Source: Clavibacter michiganensis (GTDB lineage: Bacteria; Actinomycetota; Actinomycetes; Actinomycetales; Microbacteriaceae). From it: a DNA stretch of 64,000 nt. Under the pieces are notes generated by a model. The model ran no database searches and was not told the origin of the DNA. It saw only the letters and a list, made by a program, of their open reading frames with translations. The DNA lies in NCBI RefSeq assembly GCF_021216655.1, contig NZ_CP080437.1, forward strand, positions 1,488,001 through 1,552,000. Reading direction: 5' to 3'. Within the stretch, counting starts at the first letter, position 1. Each line of letters opens with the position of its first letter. Below, piece after piece: positions 36,964 to 45,031 of the stretch. A program made the translations under genes and the position numbers.

Positions 36964-37719
36964 ATGACGCGCGACGCCTCCGCCCCCGGACCGCTCGGCA
37001 GCCCGGAGGACGCGTCGCTGGATGAGCAGGCGCACGTCGTGCACCTCCCGCTCGTCGAGGACGCGCAGGACGCGGGCCCCGAGCCCAAGCCGACATGGCG
37101 CGGCTGGCTGCACGCGGGCATGACCCCGGTGGCCCTCGTGCTCGGGATCGTGCTCATCGCGGTCGCCGACGGGGCCGCGGCGAAGATCGCGTGCGCCGTG
37201 TTCGTGGCGTCGTCGCTGCTCCTGTTCGGCGTCTCGGCCGTGTACCACCGGTTCGACTGGTCGCCGCGGGCGAGGATCCTCCTCAAGCGGATGGACCACG
37301 CCAACATCTTCCTGCTCATCGCGGGCTCGTACACGCCCATCACGGTCCTCGCGCTGCCGCACGAGAAGTCGGTGCTGCTGCTCTGGCTGGTGTGGTCGGG
37401 CGCGGCGATCGGCGTGCTGTTCCGCGTGCTCTGGATCCACGCCCCGCGCTGGCTCTACGTGCTGCTGTACCTCGTGCTCGGCTACGCGTCGCTCGTGTTC
37501 ATCGTCGACTTCTTCCGCGCCGACGCGGCCATGATGACGCTCATCCTCGCGGGCGGCCTCGCGTACACGGTCGGCGCGGTGGCCTACGCGCTGAAGCGGC
37601 CGAACCCCTGGCCCGGCCGCTTCGGCTTCCACGAGATCTTCCACGCGTTCACCCTCGTGGCGTTCCTCTGCCACTGGACCGGCATCCTCCTCGTGGCGAC
37701 GCACCCGCCCGTCGTCTGA
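36964..37719 (+). CDS. trhA: Hemolysin III / TrhA-family membrane protein (PAQR)
   Basis: A 251-residue membrane protein with about seven helices after a 45-residue acidic cytoplasmic arm. The metal-site motifs of the PAQR/hemolysin III family are present: FGVSAVYHRFDWSPRARILLKRMDHANIFLLIAGSYTP, and near the C terminus GRFGFHEIFHAFTLVAFLCHW. The three histidines and aspartate would bind zinc. Family members influence membrane energetics and fluidity; true haemolysis is not implied. It converges on the sugar-binding protein gene. Confidence 0.92.
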   Translation: MTRDASAPGPLGSPEDASLDEQAHVVHLPLVEDAQDAGPEPKPTWRGWLHAGMTPVALVLGIVLIAVADGAAAKIACAVFVASSLLLFGVSAVYHRFDWSPRARILLKRMDHANIFLLIAGSYTPITVLALPHEKSVLLLWLVWSGAAIGVLFRVLWIHAPRWLYVLLYLVLGYASLVFIVDFFRADAAMMTLILAGGLAYTVGAVAYALKRPNPWPGRFGFHEIFHAFTLVAFLCHWTGILLVATHPPVV

Positions 37720-37728
37720 CCGGGCGGG
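37704..37728. terminator. Hairpin overlapping the trhA stop codon
   Basis: An 8-bp stem (CCCGCCCG and CGGGCGGG) with a 9-nt loop spans the trhA stop and lies 16 nt from the convergent gene end. Confidence 0.45.
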
Positions 37729-37743
37729 CGCGTCGACCGCCCG

Positions 37744-39123
37744 CTACAGGTACGGCTGCACGTTCTCCGTGTAGGCGCTCGTGAGCTGCGTCGCGGCGGC
37801 CGGGAAGACCGCGGCCGGGTCGGCATCCTGCGTGAGGATCTGCGACCACGGCTGCTGCAGGTACGTGTCGCCGTTGGGGATCAGCGTGCGCGCCCAGTCC
37901 TGCGAGCGCACGTGCTCGAGGCTGTCGTACACGGTGCGGAAGGCCGGGTTCGACGCCCAGAAGCCCGTGAGGTCGGTCGACTCGCCCGCGGAGGTGCGGG
38001 AGGGCGCGTAGCCGGTCTTCTTCGCCAGGGCGACCTGCTGGTCGACCTCGGTGAGGTGCTTGATGAACATGGCCGCGGCGAGCTGCTGCTCCTTGGTCTT
38101 GCTGCCGATGACCGCGAGGCCCGTGCCGCCCGTGGGGACGAACTGGCCCTGGGGGCCGCCCGGCAGCACGCCCGTGCCGATGGGGAACTTCGCGCTCGCG
38201 GTGACGATGCCGACCGCACCCGCCGAGGCGATGGTGCAGGGTGCGAGCCCGCCCGCGAAGTCGACCGCGGTGTCGCCGCTGGCCGCCGCGACGTTCGCGA
38301 TCTTGGAGTCGAAGACGAGGCCGCGCGCGTAGCCGGCCGCCTCGAGCGTCTCGGGCTGGTCGAGCTTCAGGTCCCAGCCGTCGGAGTACTGGCCGCCGCG
38401 ACCCCAGAGGACGTTGCTCATCGCCCAGGTGCCGATGGATCCCTGCGGCAGGCGCACCGCGGGGTTGCCGCCGGTGACCTTCATGATCGCGGGCGCCCAC
38501 TCCTCGAGCTCGGCCCAGGTGTCGGGCGCGCGGTCGGGGAGGCCGGCCTTCTGCCAGATCGACTTGTCGTAGTAGAAGATCGGCGTGGAGCGGGCGTACG
38601 GCACCGCGTAGCGCGCTCCGTTGTACAGGTAGTCGTCGAGGAACACCTTGTTGAAGTCGTCGACCTCGAAGCCGAGGTGCGACATGAGGCCGTCCATCGC
38701 GATCGACTGCTTGTTCACCATGTAGCGGAACCACCAGGTGTCGCTGGCGTTCACCATGTCGGGCATGCTGTCGGTGCCCGCGGCCGCCTGCAGCTTCTGC
38801 GCGATCTCGTCGTAGCTCGCGCCGCCCGTCACCACGTTGACGGTGATGCCGGTCTTCGCGAGGAAGTCCGCCGCGAACTGCGCCTCGAGATCAGAGGTCT
38901 GGCCGGGGTGCGTGGTCCACCACGTGATGTCGGTGGCGGGCTGGATCCCGTCCCAGTCGGTGTCGGGGGCCGCGGTGGCCGCCGTGTCGCCGCCGACCGA
39001 CGGGCCGGAGCAGGCGGCGAGCATCGCGGTGCCGCCGAGGACGGCGCCGAGCTTCAGCACGCTGCGGCGGTCGAACGGGCGGGCGGCGAAGCCGCCGAGG
39101 GCCGAGCGGGGATCGATGGGCAT
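37744..39123 (-). CDS. Sugar ABC transporter substrate-binding lipoprotein
   Basis: A 459-residue extracellular binding protein of the family 1 (MalE-like) type. The leader has a twin-arginine motif, DRRSVLKLGAVLGGTAML, and the lipobox LAAC, so it is probably Tat-exported and lipid-anchored. WWTTHPGQTSDLEAQFAADFLAKTGITVNVV, DMVNASDTWWFRYMVN and YAVPYARSTPIFYYDKSIWQKAGL are characteristic. It delivers a sugar or oligosaccharide to the two permeases encoded just upstream on the same strand; the ATPase is not encoded here and may be a shared MsiK-type protein. RBS AGGAGA precedes ATG 39123. Confidence 0.93.
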   Translation of the reverse strand: MPIDPRSALGGFAARPFDRRSVLKLGAVLGGTAMLAACSGPSVGGDTAATAAPDTDWDGIQPATDITWWTTHPGQTSDLEAQFAADFLAKTGITVNVVTGGASYDEIAQKLQAAAGTDSMPDMVNASDTWWFRYMVNKQSIAMDGLMSHLGFEVDDFNKVFLDDYLYNGARYAVPYARSTPIFYYDKSIWQKAGLPDRAPDTWAELEEWAPAIMKVTGGNPAVRLPQGSIGTWAMSNVLWGRGGQYSDGWDLKLDQPETLEAAGYARGLVFDSKIANVAAASGDTAVDFAGGLAPCTIASAGAVGIVTASAKFPIGTGVLPGGPQGQFVPTGGTGLAVIGSKTKEQQLAAAMFIKHLTEVDQQVALAKKTGYAPSRTSAGESTDLTGFWASNPAFRTVYDSLEHVRSQDWARTLIPNGDTYLQQPWSQILTQDADPAAVFPAAATQLTSAYTENVQPYL

Positions 39124-39184
39124 GGTTCTCCTGGGTTCGGGATGCGGGTCGAGCGGGGAGGTGGTGAGGCGGGAGGGAGGTGCG

Positions 39185-40099
39185 TCAGCCGGTCACGGCG
39201 CCGGCGGTGAGACCGCCGACGATGCGCCGCTGGAAGACGAGGAAGACGGCGAGCACGGGGATCGTCACGATGACGGTGCCCGCCATGAGCACGCCCCAGT
39301 TGGTGATGCCGGTGGTGTCCTGGAGCAGGGTGAGGCCGACGGGGAGCGTCATCATGCGCGGGTCGGTGGTGACGAGGAGCGGCCAGAGGTAGTCGTTCCA
39401 CTCGCCGACGATGGAGACCAGCGCGACCGCGGCGATCGTGGGGCCCGACATGGGGATCACGAACGACCACAGGCGGCGGAGGTGCCCGGCCCCGTCCATG
39501 GAGGCGGCCTCGAGCACGGAGCCCGGCAGCGTTTGGAAGTGCTGGCGGAACAGGAACGTTCCGTACGCGCTCGCGACGCCGGGGAGGATGAGGCCCGGGT
39601 AGGTGTTGATCCAGCCGAGGCCCGCGATGACCTGGTAGTTCGGGATCATCACGATCTGCTGGGGCACGAGGAGCGCGAGGATCACGACGCCGAACCACAC
39701 GTTCTTGAACGGCACGCGGATGAAGACCAGCGCGTAGGCGGTCATCAGGCCGAGCAGCACCTTGAGGCCCGAGCCCGCGATCGTCTTGATGAGGCTGTTG
39801 GTCGCGAGCGTGGAGAAGGAGACGGTGTCGGACGCGGTCGCGTAGTTCGTCGGGGCGAAGGACGACGGCAGGAGCTTGAGCGGCAGCGAGTAGATCTCGC
39901 CGAAGTCCTTGAAGCTCGTGAGCACCATCCAGACGAGCGGGAGGAGCATGACGACCACCGCGAGGGCGAGCGCGAGGTAGGTGCCGGCGAGGGGCGGGCG
40001 GGCGGATCCGGACGCGCCAGGGCGGCGGCCGCCGGAGCGCGGACGGCGCGACCCTGCGGTCGCCCCCGCGGGCTCGGGACGGGCGAGGGTCGTGGTCAC
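39185..40099 (-). CDS. Sugar ABC transporter permease (MalG type)
   Basis: A 304-residue permease with six membrane helices after a 40-residue Arg/Pro/Gly-rich arm. YLALALAVVVMLLPLVWMVLTSFKD is the first helix, and EAASMDGAGHLRRLWSFVIPMSGP is the EAA loop that docks the ATPase. It starts with GTG overlapping the stop of the upstream permease (GTGA). The binding protein follows 61 nt later. The much longer open frame extending upstream on this strand is not real. Confidence 0.94.
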   Translation of the reverse strand: MTTTLARPEPAGATAGSRRPRSGGRRPGASGSARPPLAGTYLALALAVVVMLLPLVWMVLTSFKDFGEIYSLPLKLLPSSFAPTNYATASDTVSFSTLATNSLIKTIAGSGLKVLLGLMTAYALVFIRVPFKNVWFGVVILALLVPQQIVMIPNYQVIAGLGWINTYPGLILPGVASAYGTFLFRQHFQTLPGSVLEAASMDGAGHLRRLWSFVIPMSGPTIAAVALVSIVGEWNDYLWPLLVTTDPRMMTLPVGLTLLQDTTGITNWGVLMAGTVIVTIPVLAVFLVFQRRIVGGLTAGAVTG

Positions 40100-41085
40100 G
40101 AGTAGTGCACCTTCCGCTGGACGATCACGAGCTGGACGAGCGTGACGACGAGCAGCACGAGGAAGAGGATCGTGGCGACGGCGGACGAGTAGCCGGCCCG
40201 TCCGGCCACGAAGCCCTCGTGGTAGATCTGGTACATCATCGTGGTGGTCCCCTGCAGCGGCCCGCCCTTGGTCATGGCGCTGATGAGGTCGAAGGTCTGC
40301 AGCGAGCTCAGCAGGGTGGTCACGCTGAGGAAGAACGTGGTCGGGCTGAGCAGCGGCAGCACCACGCGGAGGAACGTGCGGACGCGACCCGCGCCGTCGA
40401 GGGCGGCAGCGTCGAGCAGGTCCTTCGGCACCGCCTGGAGGCCCGCGAGGTAGATGAGGGCGCAGTAGCCGAGGTCGCGCCACACCTGCACGGTGGTGAC
40501 CATGGCGAGGGCGGCGCCCGGGTCGCTGTACCAGTCGGGCGACGGGAGCCCGACGAACTGGAGGCCCGCCGAGATCAGGCCGAAGTTCGGGTCGAAGACG
40601 TAGAGCCAGAGGAAGCCGACGGCCACGCCGGAGAGCACGTACGGCGCGACGATGATGGTGCGCACGGGCCCGCGCAGCCGGATCCTCCTGTTGAGCAGCA
40701 CCGCGACGCCGAGCCCCAGCACCATCGAGCCGACCACCGTCACGCCGGTGAAGATCAGCGTGACCCGTATGACGGTGGGCGTCTGCGGGTCCTGGAACCA
40801 GGCGACGTAGTTGGCGAGGCCGACCTCGCGGGCCACCGAGGAGCCGATGTTCCACTGCAGCGTCGAGTAGTAGAAGGACTCGAGCAGGGGCTTGTAGGTG
40901 AAGACCGCGAGCAGCAGCACGTTCGGGCCGACGAAGGCGAGGAACAGCAGGCCGTCGCGCAGTCGGCCCGGGCGACGACGGCGCGGGCGCGGCGCGGCGG
41001 CGGGGCGCGTGGCGACCTCGGGGATCGTCGAGGACACCTCTCCGGGCGGTGGCGCGACCCGGGCGGGCGCGGGGGCGTGCGTCAT
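40096..41085 (-). CDS. Sugar ABC transporter permease (MalF type)
   Basis: A 329-residue permease with six helices after a basic N-terminal arm (RPRRRRPGRLRDG). FLAFVGPNVLLLAVFTYKPLLESFYYS begins the membrane part; LLDAAALDGAGRVRTFLRVVLPLLSP is the EAA loop. It is the first gene of a three-gene operon (MalF-MalG-binding protein). AGAGGAGG lies 9 nt upstream of ATG 41085, and a near-perfect LacI-type palindrome overlaps the leader. Confidence 0.94.
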   Translation of the reverse strand: MTHAPAPARVAPPPGEVSSTIPEVATRPAAAPRPRRRRPGRLRDGLLFLAFVGPNVLLLAVFTYKPLLESFYYSTLQWNIGSSVAREVGLANYVAWFQDPQTPTVIRVTLIFTGVTVVGSMVLGLGVAVLLNRRIRLRGPVRTIIVAPYVLSGVAVGFLWLYVFDPNFGLISAGLQFVGLPSPDWYSDPGAALAMVTTVQVWRDLGYCALIYLAGLQAVPKDLLDAAALDGAGRVRTFLRVVLPLLSPTTFFLSVTTLLSSLQTFDLISAMTKGGPLQGTTTMMYQIYHEGFVAGRAGYSSAVATILFLVLLVVTLVQLVIVQRKVHYS

Positions 41086-41111
41086 GTCCGACCTCCTCTG
41101 GCGACACGAGG

Positions 41112-41125
41112 AGGGAACGTTCCCT
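41112..41125 (-). promoter_or_regulatory. LacI-type operator palindrome in front of the sugar ABC operon
   Basis: AGGGAACGTTCCCT is a perfect 14-bp palindrome with the central CG expected of LacI/GalR-family operators. It ends 26 nt before the start codon of the first permease gene, so bound repressor would block the operon. The regulator gene is not in the window. Confidence 0.7.
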
Positions 41126-41264
41126 TCGTGCCTGGCAAAGCTAAGGAGGACGGGTTAACGGCGCACGACGAACGGGTGGCGAGCGGGCGGACGCGCGACG
41201 GCCGGCGTCCCCCCTATGGGGGACGGCCGGCGGAGGTCGGTCCGGCGCGGCGGAGGGGCGCCGG

Positions 41265-41609
41265 TCAGCCGCGGGGCGGGGCCGCCGGGCCGTCCGGATC
41301 CACGGTGCCGTCGGCGTCGGGGGTCGCAGGGCCCGTCGTCCCGCGGTCGCGCTCGGGCGCGGCGTCACGGGCGAGGTCGGCCTCGAGCTTCTCCGCCTCG
41401 AGGCGCCCGCGGATCTCCTCGCGGTAGCGCGTGCGGCGGATCCGGCGGGTCATGTCGACCATGAGCAGCAGCACCATGACGGCCACGAAGAAGATCGCGA
41501 TGAAGCCGACCGGGCCGGGCGAGACGGTGTCCGGGTCGAACTCCGCGGTGGGCGTCGGGCTCGGGGTGGTGACCGCCGCGGCGACGCGCAGGACGATGTC
41601 GGCGCCCAT
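41265..41609 (-). CDS. Hypothetical single-pass membrane protein downstream of mca
   Basis: A 114-residue protein starting MGADIVLRVAAAVTTPSPTP. It has a hydrophobic start, one clear membrane helix (about 30-52, FIAIFFVAVMVLLLMVDM), then RRIRRTRYREEIRGRLEAEKLE and a Pro/Asp-rich tail. It is translationally coupled to mca (start overlaps the mca stop). A similar small membrane gene next to mca is common in actinobacteria; the role is unknown. The 179 nt between its end and the ABC operon hold only the LacI-type operator. Confidence 0.72.
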   Translation of the reverse strand: MGADIVLRVAAAVTTPSPTPTAEFDPDTVSPGPVGFIAIFFVAVMVLLLMVDMTRRIRRTRYREEIRGRLEAEKLEADLARDAAPERDRGTTGPATPDADGTVDPDGPAAPPRG

Positions 41610-42490
41610 CACGCGACGGCCGCCTGCTCGTCGTCGACGATTCCGGCGAAGAGGTCGTGCTCCTCGTCGGGCGCGGGGACGCGCGACTCCACGAGCTGGA
41701 AGTCCTCGAACGGCCAGGCCCGCTGCTGCAGGTCGCGCGGCCAGCGGAAGAACGAGCTGTCGGGCGCCACCTGGCTCGCGTGCGAGAGCAGGGCACGGTC
41801 GCGGGCCTCGAAGTGGTCGGCGACGTGCACGTGCGTCGTCGCGAGGTCGGGACGGTCGCCCATCCAGCCGAGCATCTCGTCGACGGCCTCGAGCATCTCC
41901 GGAGCGGCGTCGCCGGCGACCAGGTGCTCGCGCACGGCGCGGAGCTTGGCGCCGTTGAAGATCCGGTCGAAGTAGAGCTTGGAGATCTCCCACGGCTCGC
42001 CCGCGTCGGGGTAGGAGCCCGCGACGCCGGACTCGCGCCACGCCTCCATCGCGACCACGTGCGCCTGGATGTGGTCGGGATGCGGGTAGCCGCCGTTCTC
42101 GTCGTACGCCACGAGCACATGCGGGCGGAACTCGCGCACCAGTCGGATGAGCGGCTCGGCCGAGACCTCCACCGGGATGCTCGCGAACGACGCGGGCGGC
42201 AGGGAGCCGTCCTCGCGCGCCATGCCGGAGTCGACGTAGCCGAGCCAGCGGTGCTGCACGCCCATGACGGCCTGCGCGCGCGCCATCTCGATGCGGCGGA
42301 GGCCCGGCAGGTCGCGCTCGGCCATCGCGCGCTCGGCGAGGCCCTCGTTGAGGATGTCGCCGGCCTCGCCGCCCGTGCAGCTGACGACCATGACCTCGGC
42401 GCCCTGGCGCGTGTAGTGGGCGTACGTCGCCGCGCCCTTGCTGGACTCGTCGTCGGGGTGGGCGTGCACGGCCATGAGGCGCAGGGTCAC
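41609..42490 (-). CDS. mca: Mycothiol S-conjugate amidase
   Basis: A 293-residue zinc amidase of the PIG-L/LmbE family. LMAVHAHPDDESSKGAATYA carries the zinc-binding A-H-P-D-D, VVSCTGGEAGDILN the active-site turn, and VAYDENGGYPHPDHIQAH the third metal ligand. The length and YDENGGYPHPDH block favour Mca over MshB. It cleaves mycothiol conjugates of toxins, releasing mercapturic acids, so the organism should make mycothiol. GTG 42490 has GGAG 8 nt upstream. Confidence 0.92.
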   Translation of the reverse strand: MTLRLMAVHAHPDDESSKGAATYAHYTRQGAEVMVVSCTGGEAGDILNEGLAERAMAERDLPGLRRIEMARAQAVMGVQHRWLGYVDSGMAREDGSLPPASFASIPVEVSAEPLIRLVREFRPHVLVAYDENGGYPHPDHIQAHVVAMEAWRESGVAGSYPDAGEPWEISKLYFDRIFNGAKLRAVREHLVAGDAAPEMLEAVDEMLGWMGDRPDLATTHVHVADHFEARDRALLSHASQVAPDSSFFRWPRDLQQRAWPFEDFQLVESRVPAPDEEHDLFAGIVDDEQAAVA

Positions 42491-42512
42491 GGGGCTCCAA
42501 GCGTGGGGAAGG

Positions 42513-42518
42513 TAGTCT
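42513..42518 (+). promoter_or_regulatory. Candidate -10 (TAGTCT) for the DUF4307 gene
   Basis: TAGTCT at 42513-42518 would give a leader of about 32 nt containing GAGGAG ahead of GTG 42557. Confidence 0.4.
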
Positions 42519-42556
42519 GGATCCCCAGAGTACAAGGTGCGTGTGAGGAGATCGCC

Positions 42557-43039
42557 GTGACGACCGAGTCCCGCTCCCCCGCCCCCGCGGCACCGCACGC
42601 GGACGACGACGAGACCGTCGAGCACCGCGTCCCCGCCCCGCGATCGAGCGCCGCGCTCGACGAGCGGTACGGGCGCACGCGGCCCGCCCGGATCCGCCAG
42701 CGCTGGCTCTACGGCACGGCCGGCGGCCTCGTCGCGCTGGTGTTCGGCGCGTGGGTGCTGTGGGCCGGGCTCGACCAGGCGTCGGGGAACATCGACGCCA
42801 CCGACCGCGCCTTCGACATCGTCGACGACCGCACCATCGACGTCACCTTCTCCGTCGTCATGCCCGCCGGCACGGAGGCCTTCTGCGCGGTGCAGGCGCA
42901 GGACGAGCAGCGCTCCATCGTCGGCTGGAAGGTCGTCGAGCTGCCGGCCCAGGACGGCTTCGAGCGCATGGAGACGGTGCGCCTCCGCACCACCGGTCCC
43001 GCGGTGACCGGGTTGATCCACAGCTGCTGGCCCGCCTAG
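42557..43039 (+). CDS. DUF4307 domain membrane protein
   Basis: A 160-residue protein starting at GTG with GAGGAG upstream. LDERYGRTRPARIRQRWLYGT is the DUF4307 signature, followed by one membrane helix (about 50-72) and an extracellular domain with FDIVDDRTIDVTFSVVMPAGTEAFCAVQAQDEQ and VGWKVVELP. It lies between mca and greA as in many actinobacteria, where it is divergent from mca. Its function is unknown. Its stop TAG is part of the TAGAGT box likely used by greA. Confidence 0.9.
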   Translation: MTTESRSPAPAAPHADDDETVEHRVPAPRSSAALDERYGRTRPARIRQRWLYGTAGGLVALVFGAWVLWAGLDQASGNIDATDRAFDIVDDRTIDVTFSVVMPAGTEAFCAVQAQDEQRSIVGWKVVELPAQDGFERMETVRLRTTGPAVTGLIHSCWPA

Positions 43040-43042
43040 AGT
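43037..43042 (+). promoter_or_regulatory. Candidate -10 (TAGAGT) for greA overlapping the DUF4307 stop
   Basis: TAGAGT shares its TAG with the preceding stop codon; transcription from here gives a leader of about 50 nt before GTG 43100. Confidence 0.4.
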
Positions 43043-43099
43043 GGGGGATTCGCCTCGACGGTTCCGTCGGGGCGTCCGTGCGAGTGCAAGGAGTCCAAC

Positions 43100-43588
43100 G
43101 TGGCGCAGGAGCAGGCAGTCACCTGGCTGACCCAGGAGGCGTTCGACCGCCTCAGCAGGGAGCTCGACACCCTCAGCGTGCAGGGCCGCGAGGAGATCGC
43201 GAAGAAGATCGAGATCGCCCGCGAGGAGGGCGACCTCAAGGAGAACGGCGGCTACCACGCCGCCAAGGAGGAGCAGGGCAAGATCGAGGCGCGCATCCGC
43301 CAGCTCACGCAGCTGCTGCGGACGGCCGAGGTTGGCGACGCCCCCGAGAGCCACGGCGTCGTGGAGCCCGGAACGGTCGTCACCGCGCTCATCGCCGGCG
43401 ACGAGACGAAGTTCCTGCTCGGCAACCGCGAGATCGCGGGCGACAGCGACCTCGACGTCTACAGCGAGCAGTCGCCGCTCGGCGCCGCCATCATCGGCTG
43501 GGAGGTCGGGCAGAAGGGCGCGTACACCGCGCCGAACGGCCGCGAGATCCCCGTCGAGATCCAGGCCGTGGAGAACTACACGCCGTAG
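43100..43588 (+). CDS. greA: Transcription elongation factor GreA
   Basis: A 162-residue GreA. The N-terminal coiled coil contains VTWLTQEAFDRLSRELDTL and IAREEGDLKENGGYHAAKEEQGKIE, with the acidic tip D-L-K-E-N-x-x-Y that enters the RNA polymerase secondary channel. The C-terminal FKBP-like domain follows (SPLGAAIIGWEVGQKGAYTAP). It rescues backtracked polymerase by RNA cleavage. Start at GTG 43100 (VAQEQAVTW) fits the family; a weak AAGGAG lies upstream. Confidence 0.97.
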   Translation: MAQEQAVTWLTQEAFDRLSRELDTLSVQGREEIAKKIEIAREEGDLKENGGYHAAKEEQGKIEARIRQLTQLLRTAEVGDAPESHGVVEPGTVVTALIAGDETKFLLGNREIAGDSDLDVYSEQSPLGAAIIGWEVGQKGAYTAPNGREIPVEIQAVENYTP

Positions 43589-43606
43589 GGCGAGCGGCAC
43601 GATGAC

Positions 43607-43638
43607 GAGGGGCGCGGACCATGTGGTCCGCGCCCCTC
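43607..43638. terminator. Bidirectional hairpin between greA and ilvA
   Basis: A perfect 14-bp stem (GAGGGGCGCGGACC and its complement) with a 4-nt loop, between convergent genes; no T run. Confidence 0.75.
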
Positions 43639-43654
43639 CTCGCGTGCGCGTCGC

Positions 43655-45031
43655 TCAGTCGCGCTGGAGGCGCGGGTCGTAGCCCGCGTCGCGCAGGCGC
43701 TGGACGACCTCGCCCGTGTGCTCGGGTCCGCGCGTCTCCACGCTCACCTCGAGCTCGACCTCGCTGATCTGCAGGCCGCGGCCGTGGCGCGTGTGCAGCA
43801 CCTCGACGACGTTCGCGTTCGCCTCGGAGATGATCTGCGAGGTGCGCGCGAGCTGGCCAGGGCGGTCGGGCAGCATGATCCGCAGCTTCACGTAGCGGTC
43901 GCTCGCGGCGAGGCCGCGGCTGATGACGCGCTCCATCATGAGCGGGTCGATGTTGCCGCCCGAGAGGATCACGACGGTGCGGCCGGCGTCCGTCACGAGC
44001 CCCGCGAGGATGGCCGCGACGCCCACGGCGCCCGCGGGCTCGACCACGAGCTTCGCGCGCTCGAGGAGCAGCAGCAGGGCGCGCGCGGTGTCGTCGTCCT
44101 CGACCGTGACGACCTCGTCGACGCTCTCGCGGATGATGTCGAAGTTGAGCAGGCCGGGCTTCGCGACCGCGATGCCGTCGGCGATGGTCGGCGTGATCTC
44201 GATCTCGGTCGCGCGGCCCGCGGCGAGGGACGGCGGGTAGGCGGCGGCGTTGCGCGCCTGGACGCCGACGACGCGGATCGTGCGTCCCTCCTCGGCGGCG
44301 CGCAGCTTGAGCGCGGTCGCGACGCCGGAGATCAGCCCGCCGCCGCCGATCGGGACGACGACGGTCTCCACGTCGGGCGTCTGGTCGAGGATCTCGAGGC
44401 CGAGCGTTGCCTGGCCCGTGATGACGTCCTCGTGGTCGAACGGCGGGATGAGCACGGCGCCCGTCTGCGCGGCGAACTCGGCGGCGGCGAGGAGCGGCTC
44501 GGCGACCGTGTGCCCGCGCAGGATGACCTCGGCGCCGTACTGGCGGGTGGCCTGCAGCTTGGGGAGCGCGACGCCCACGGGCATGAAGATCGTGGCGCGG
44601 ATCCCGAGCTCGCGCGCCGCGAACGCCACGCCCTGCGCGTGGTTGCCGGCCGACGCGGCCACGACGCCGCGCGCCTTCTCCTCGTCGGTGAGGCGCGAGA
44701 TGCGGTTGTAGGCGCCGCGGATCTTGTACGAGCCGGTGCGCTGCAGGTTCTCGCACTTCAGGTGCACGGGGCTGCCGAGGATCTCCGCGAGGAACCGCGA
44801 GGACTCCATCGGCGTCACCTCGGCGACGCGGCTGACGACCTGGCGGGCTGCCTCGATGCGCGCGAGCGTGGGCGCGGATCCGCGGGGCAGCTCCCCGGCG
44901 AGCGCCGCGGCGTCCTCCCCCAGCTGCGACGGGTCGAGCTCGTCGCCGACGGCGCGCAGGTGCGGCAGGTCGGCGTGCGGCGCGGCGGCAGCCTCTTCGG
45001 CGGGGGTCCGGGCGGGTGCGGCGTCGGTCAT
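43655..45031 (-). CDS. ilvA: Threonine ammonia-lyase with C-terminal ACT domain
   Basis: A 458-residue PLP enzyme converting threonine to 2-oxobutanoate. TGSYKIRGAYNRI carries the PLP lysine, ASAGNHAQGVAFAAR the substrate loop, and VVVPIGGGGLISGVATAL the phosphate cup. The last 75 residues (YVKLRIMLPDRPGQLARTSQIISEANANV) are a single ACT domain, as in the shorter Gram-positive or TdcB-type enzymes. An unusual N-terminal extension of about 60 residues is acidic and Ala/Pro rich. The ATG overlaps the upstream AI-2E gene stop (ATGA), an odd pairing for a biosynthetic gene. Confidence 0.94.
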   Translation of the reverse strand: MTDAAPARTPAEEAAAAPHADLPHLRAVGDELDPSQLGEDAAALAGELPRGSAPTLARIEAARQVVSRVAEVTPMESSRFLAEILGSPVHLKCENLQRTGSYKIRGAYNRISRLTDEEKARGVVAASAGNHAQGVAFAARELGIRATIFMPVGVALPKLQATRQYGAEVILRGHTVAEPLLAAAEFAAQTGAVLIPPFDHEDVITGQATLGLEILDQTPDVETVVVPIGGGGLISGVATALKLRAAEEGRTIRVVGVQARNAAAYPPSLAAGRATEIEITPTIADGIAVAKPGLLNFDIIRESVDEVVTVEDDDTARALLLLLERAKLVVEPAGAVGVAAILAGLVTDAGRTVVILSGGNIDPLMMERVISRGLAASDRYVKLRIMLPDRPGQLARTSQIISEANANVVEVLHTRHGRGLQISEVELEVSVETRGPEHTGEVVQRLRDAGYDPRLQRD

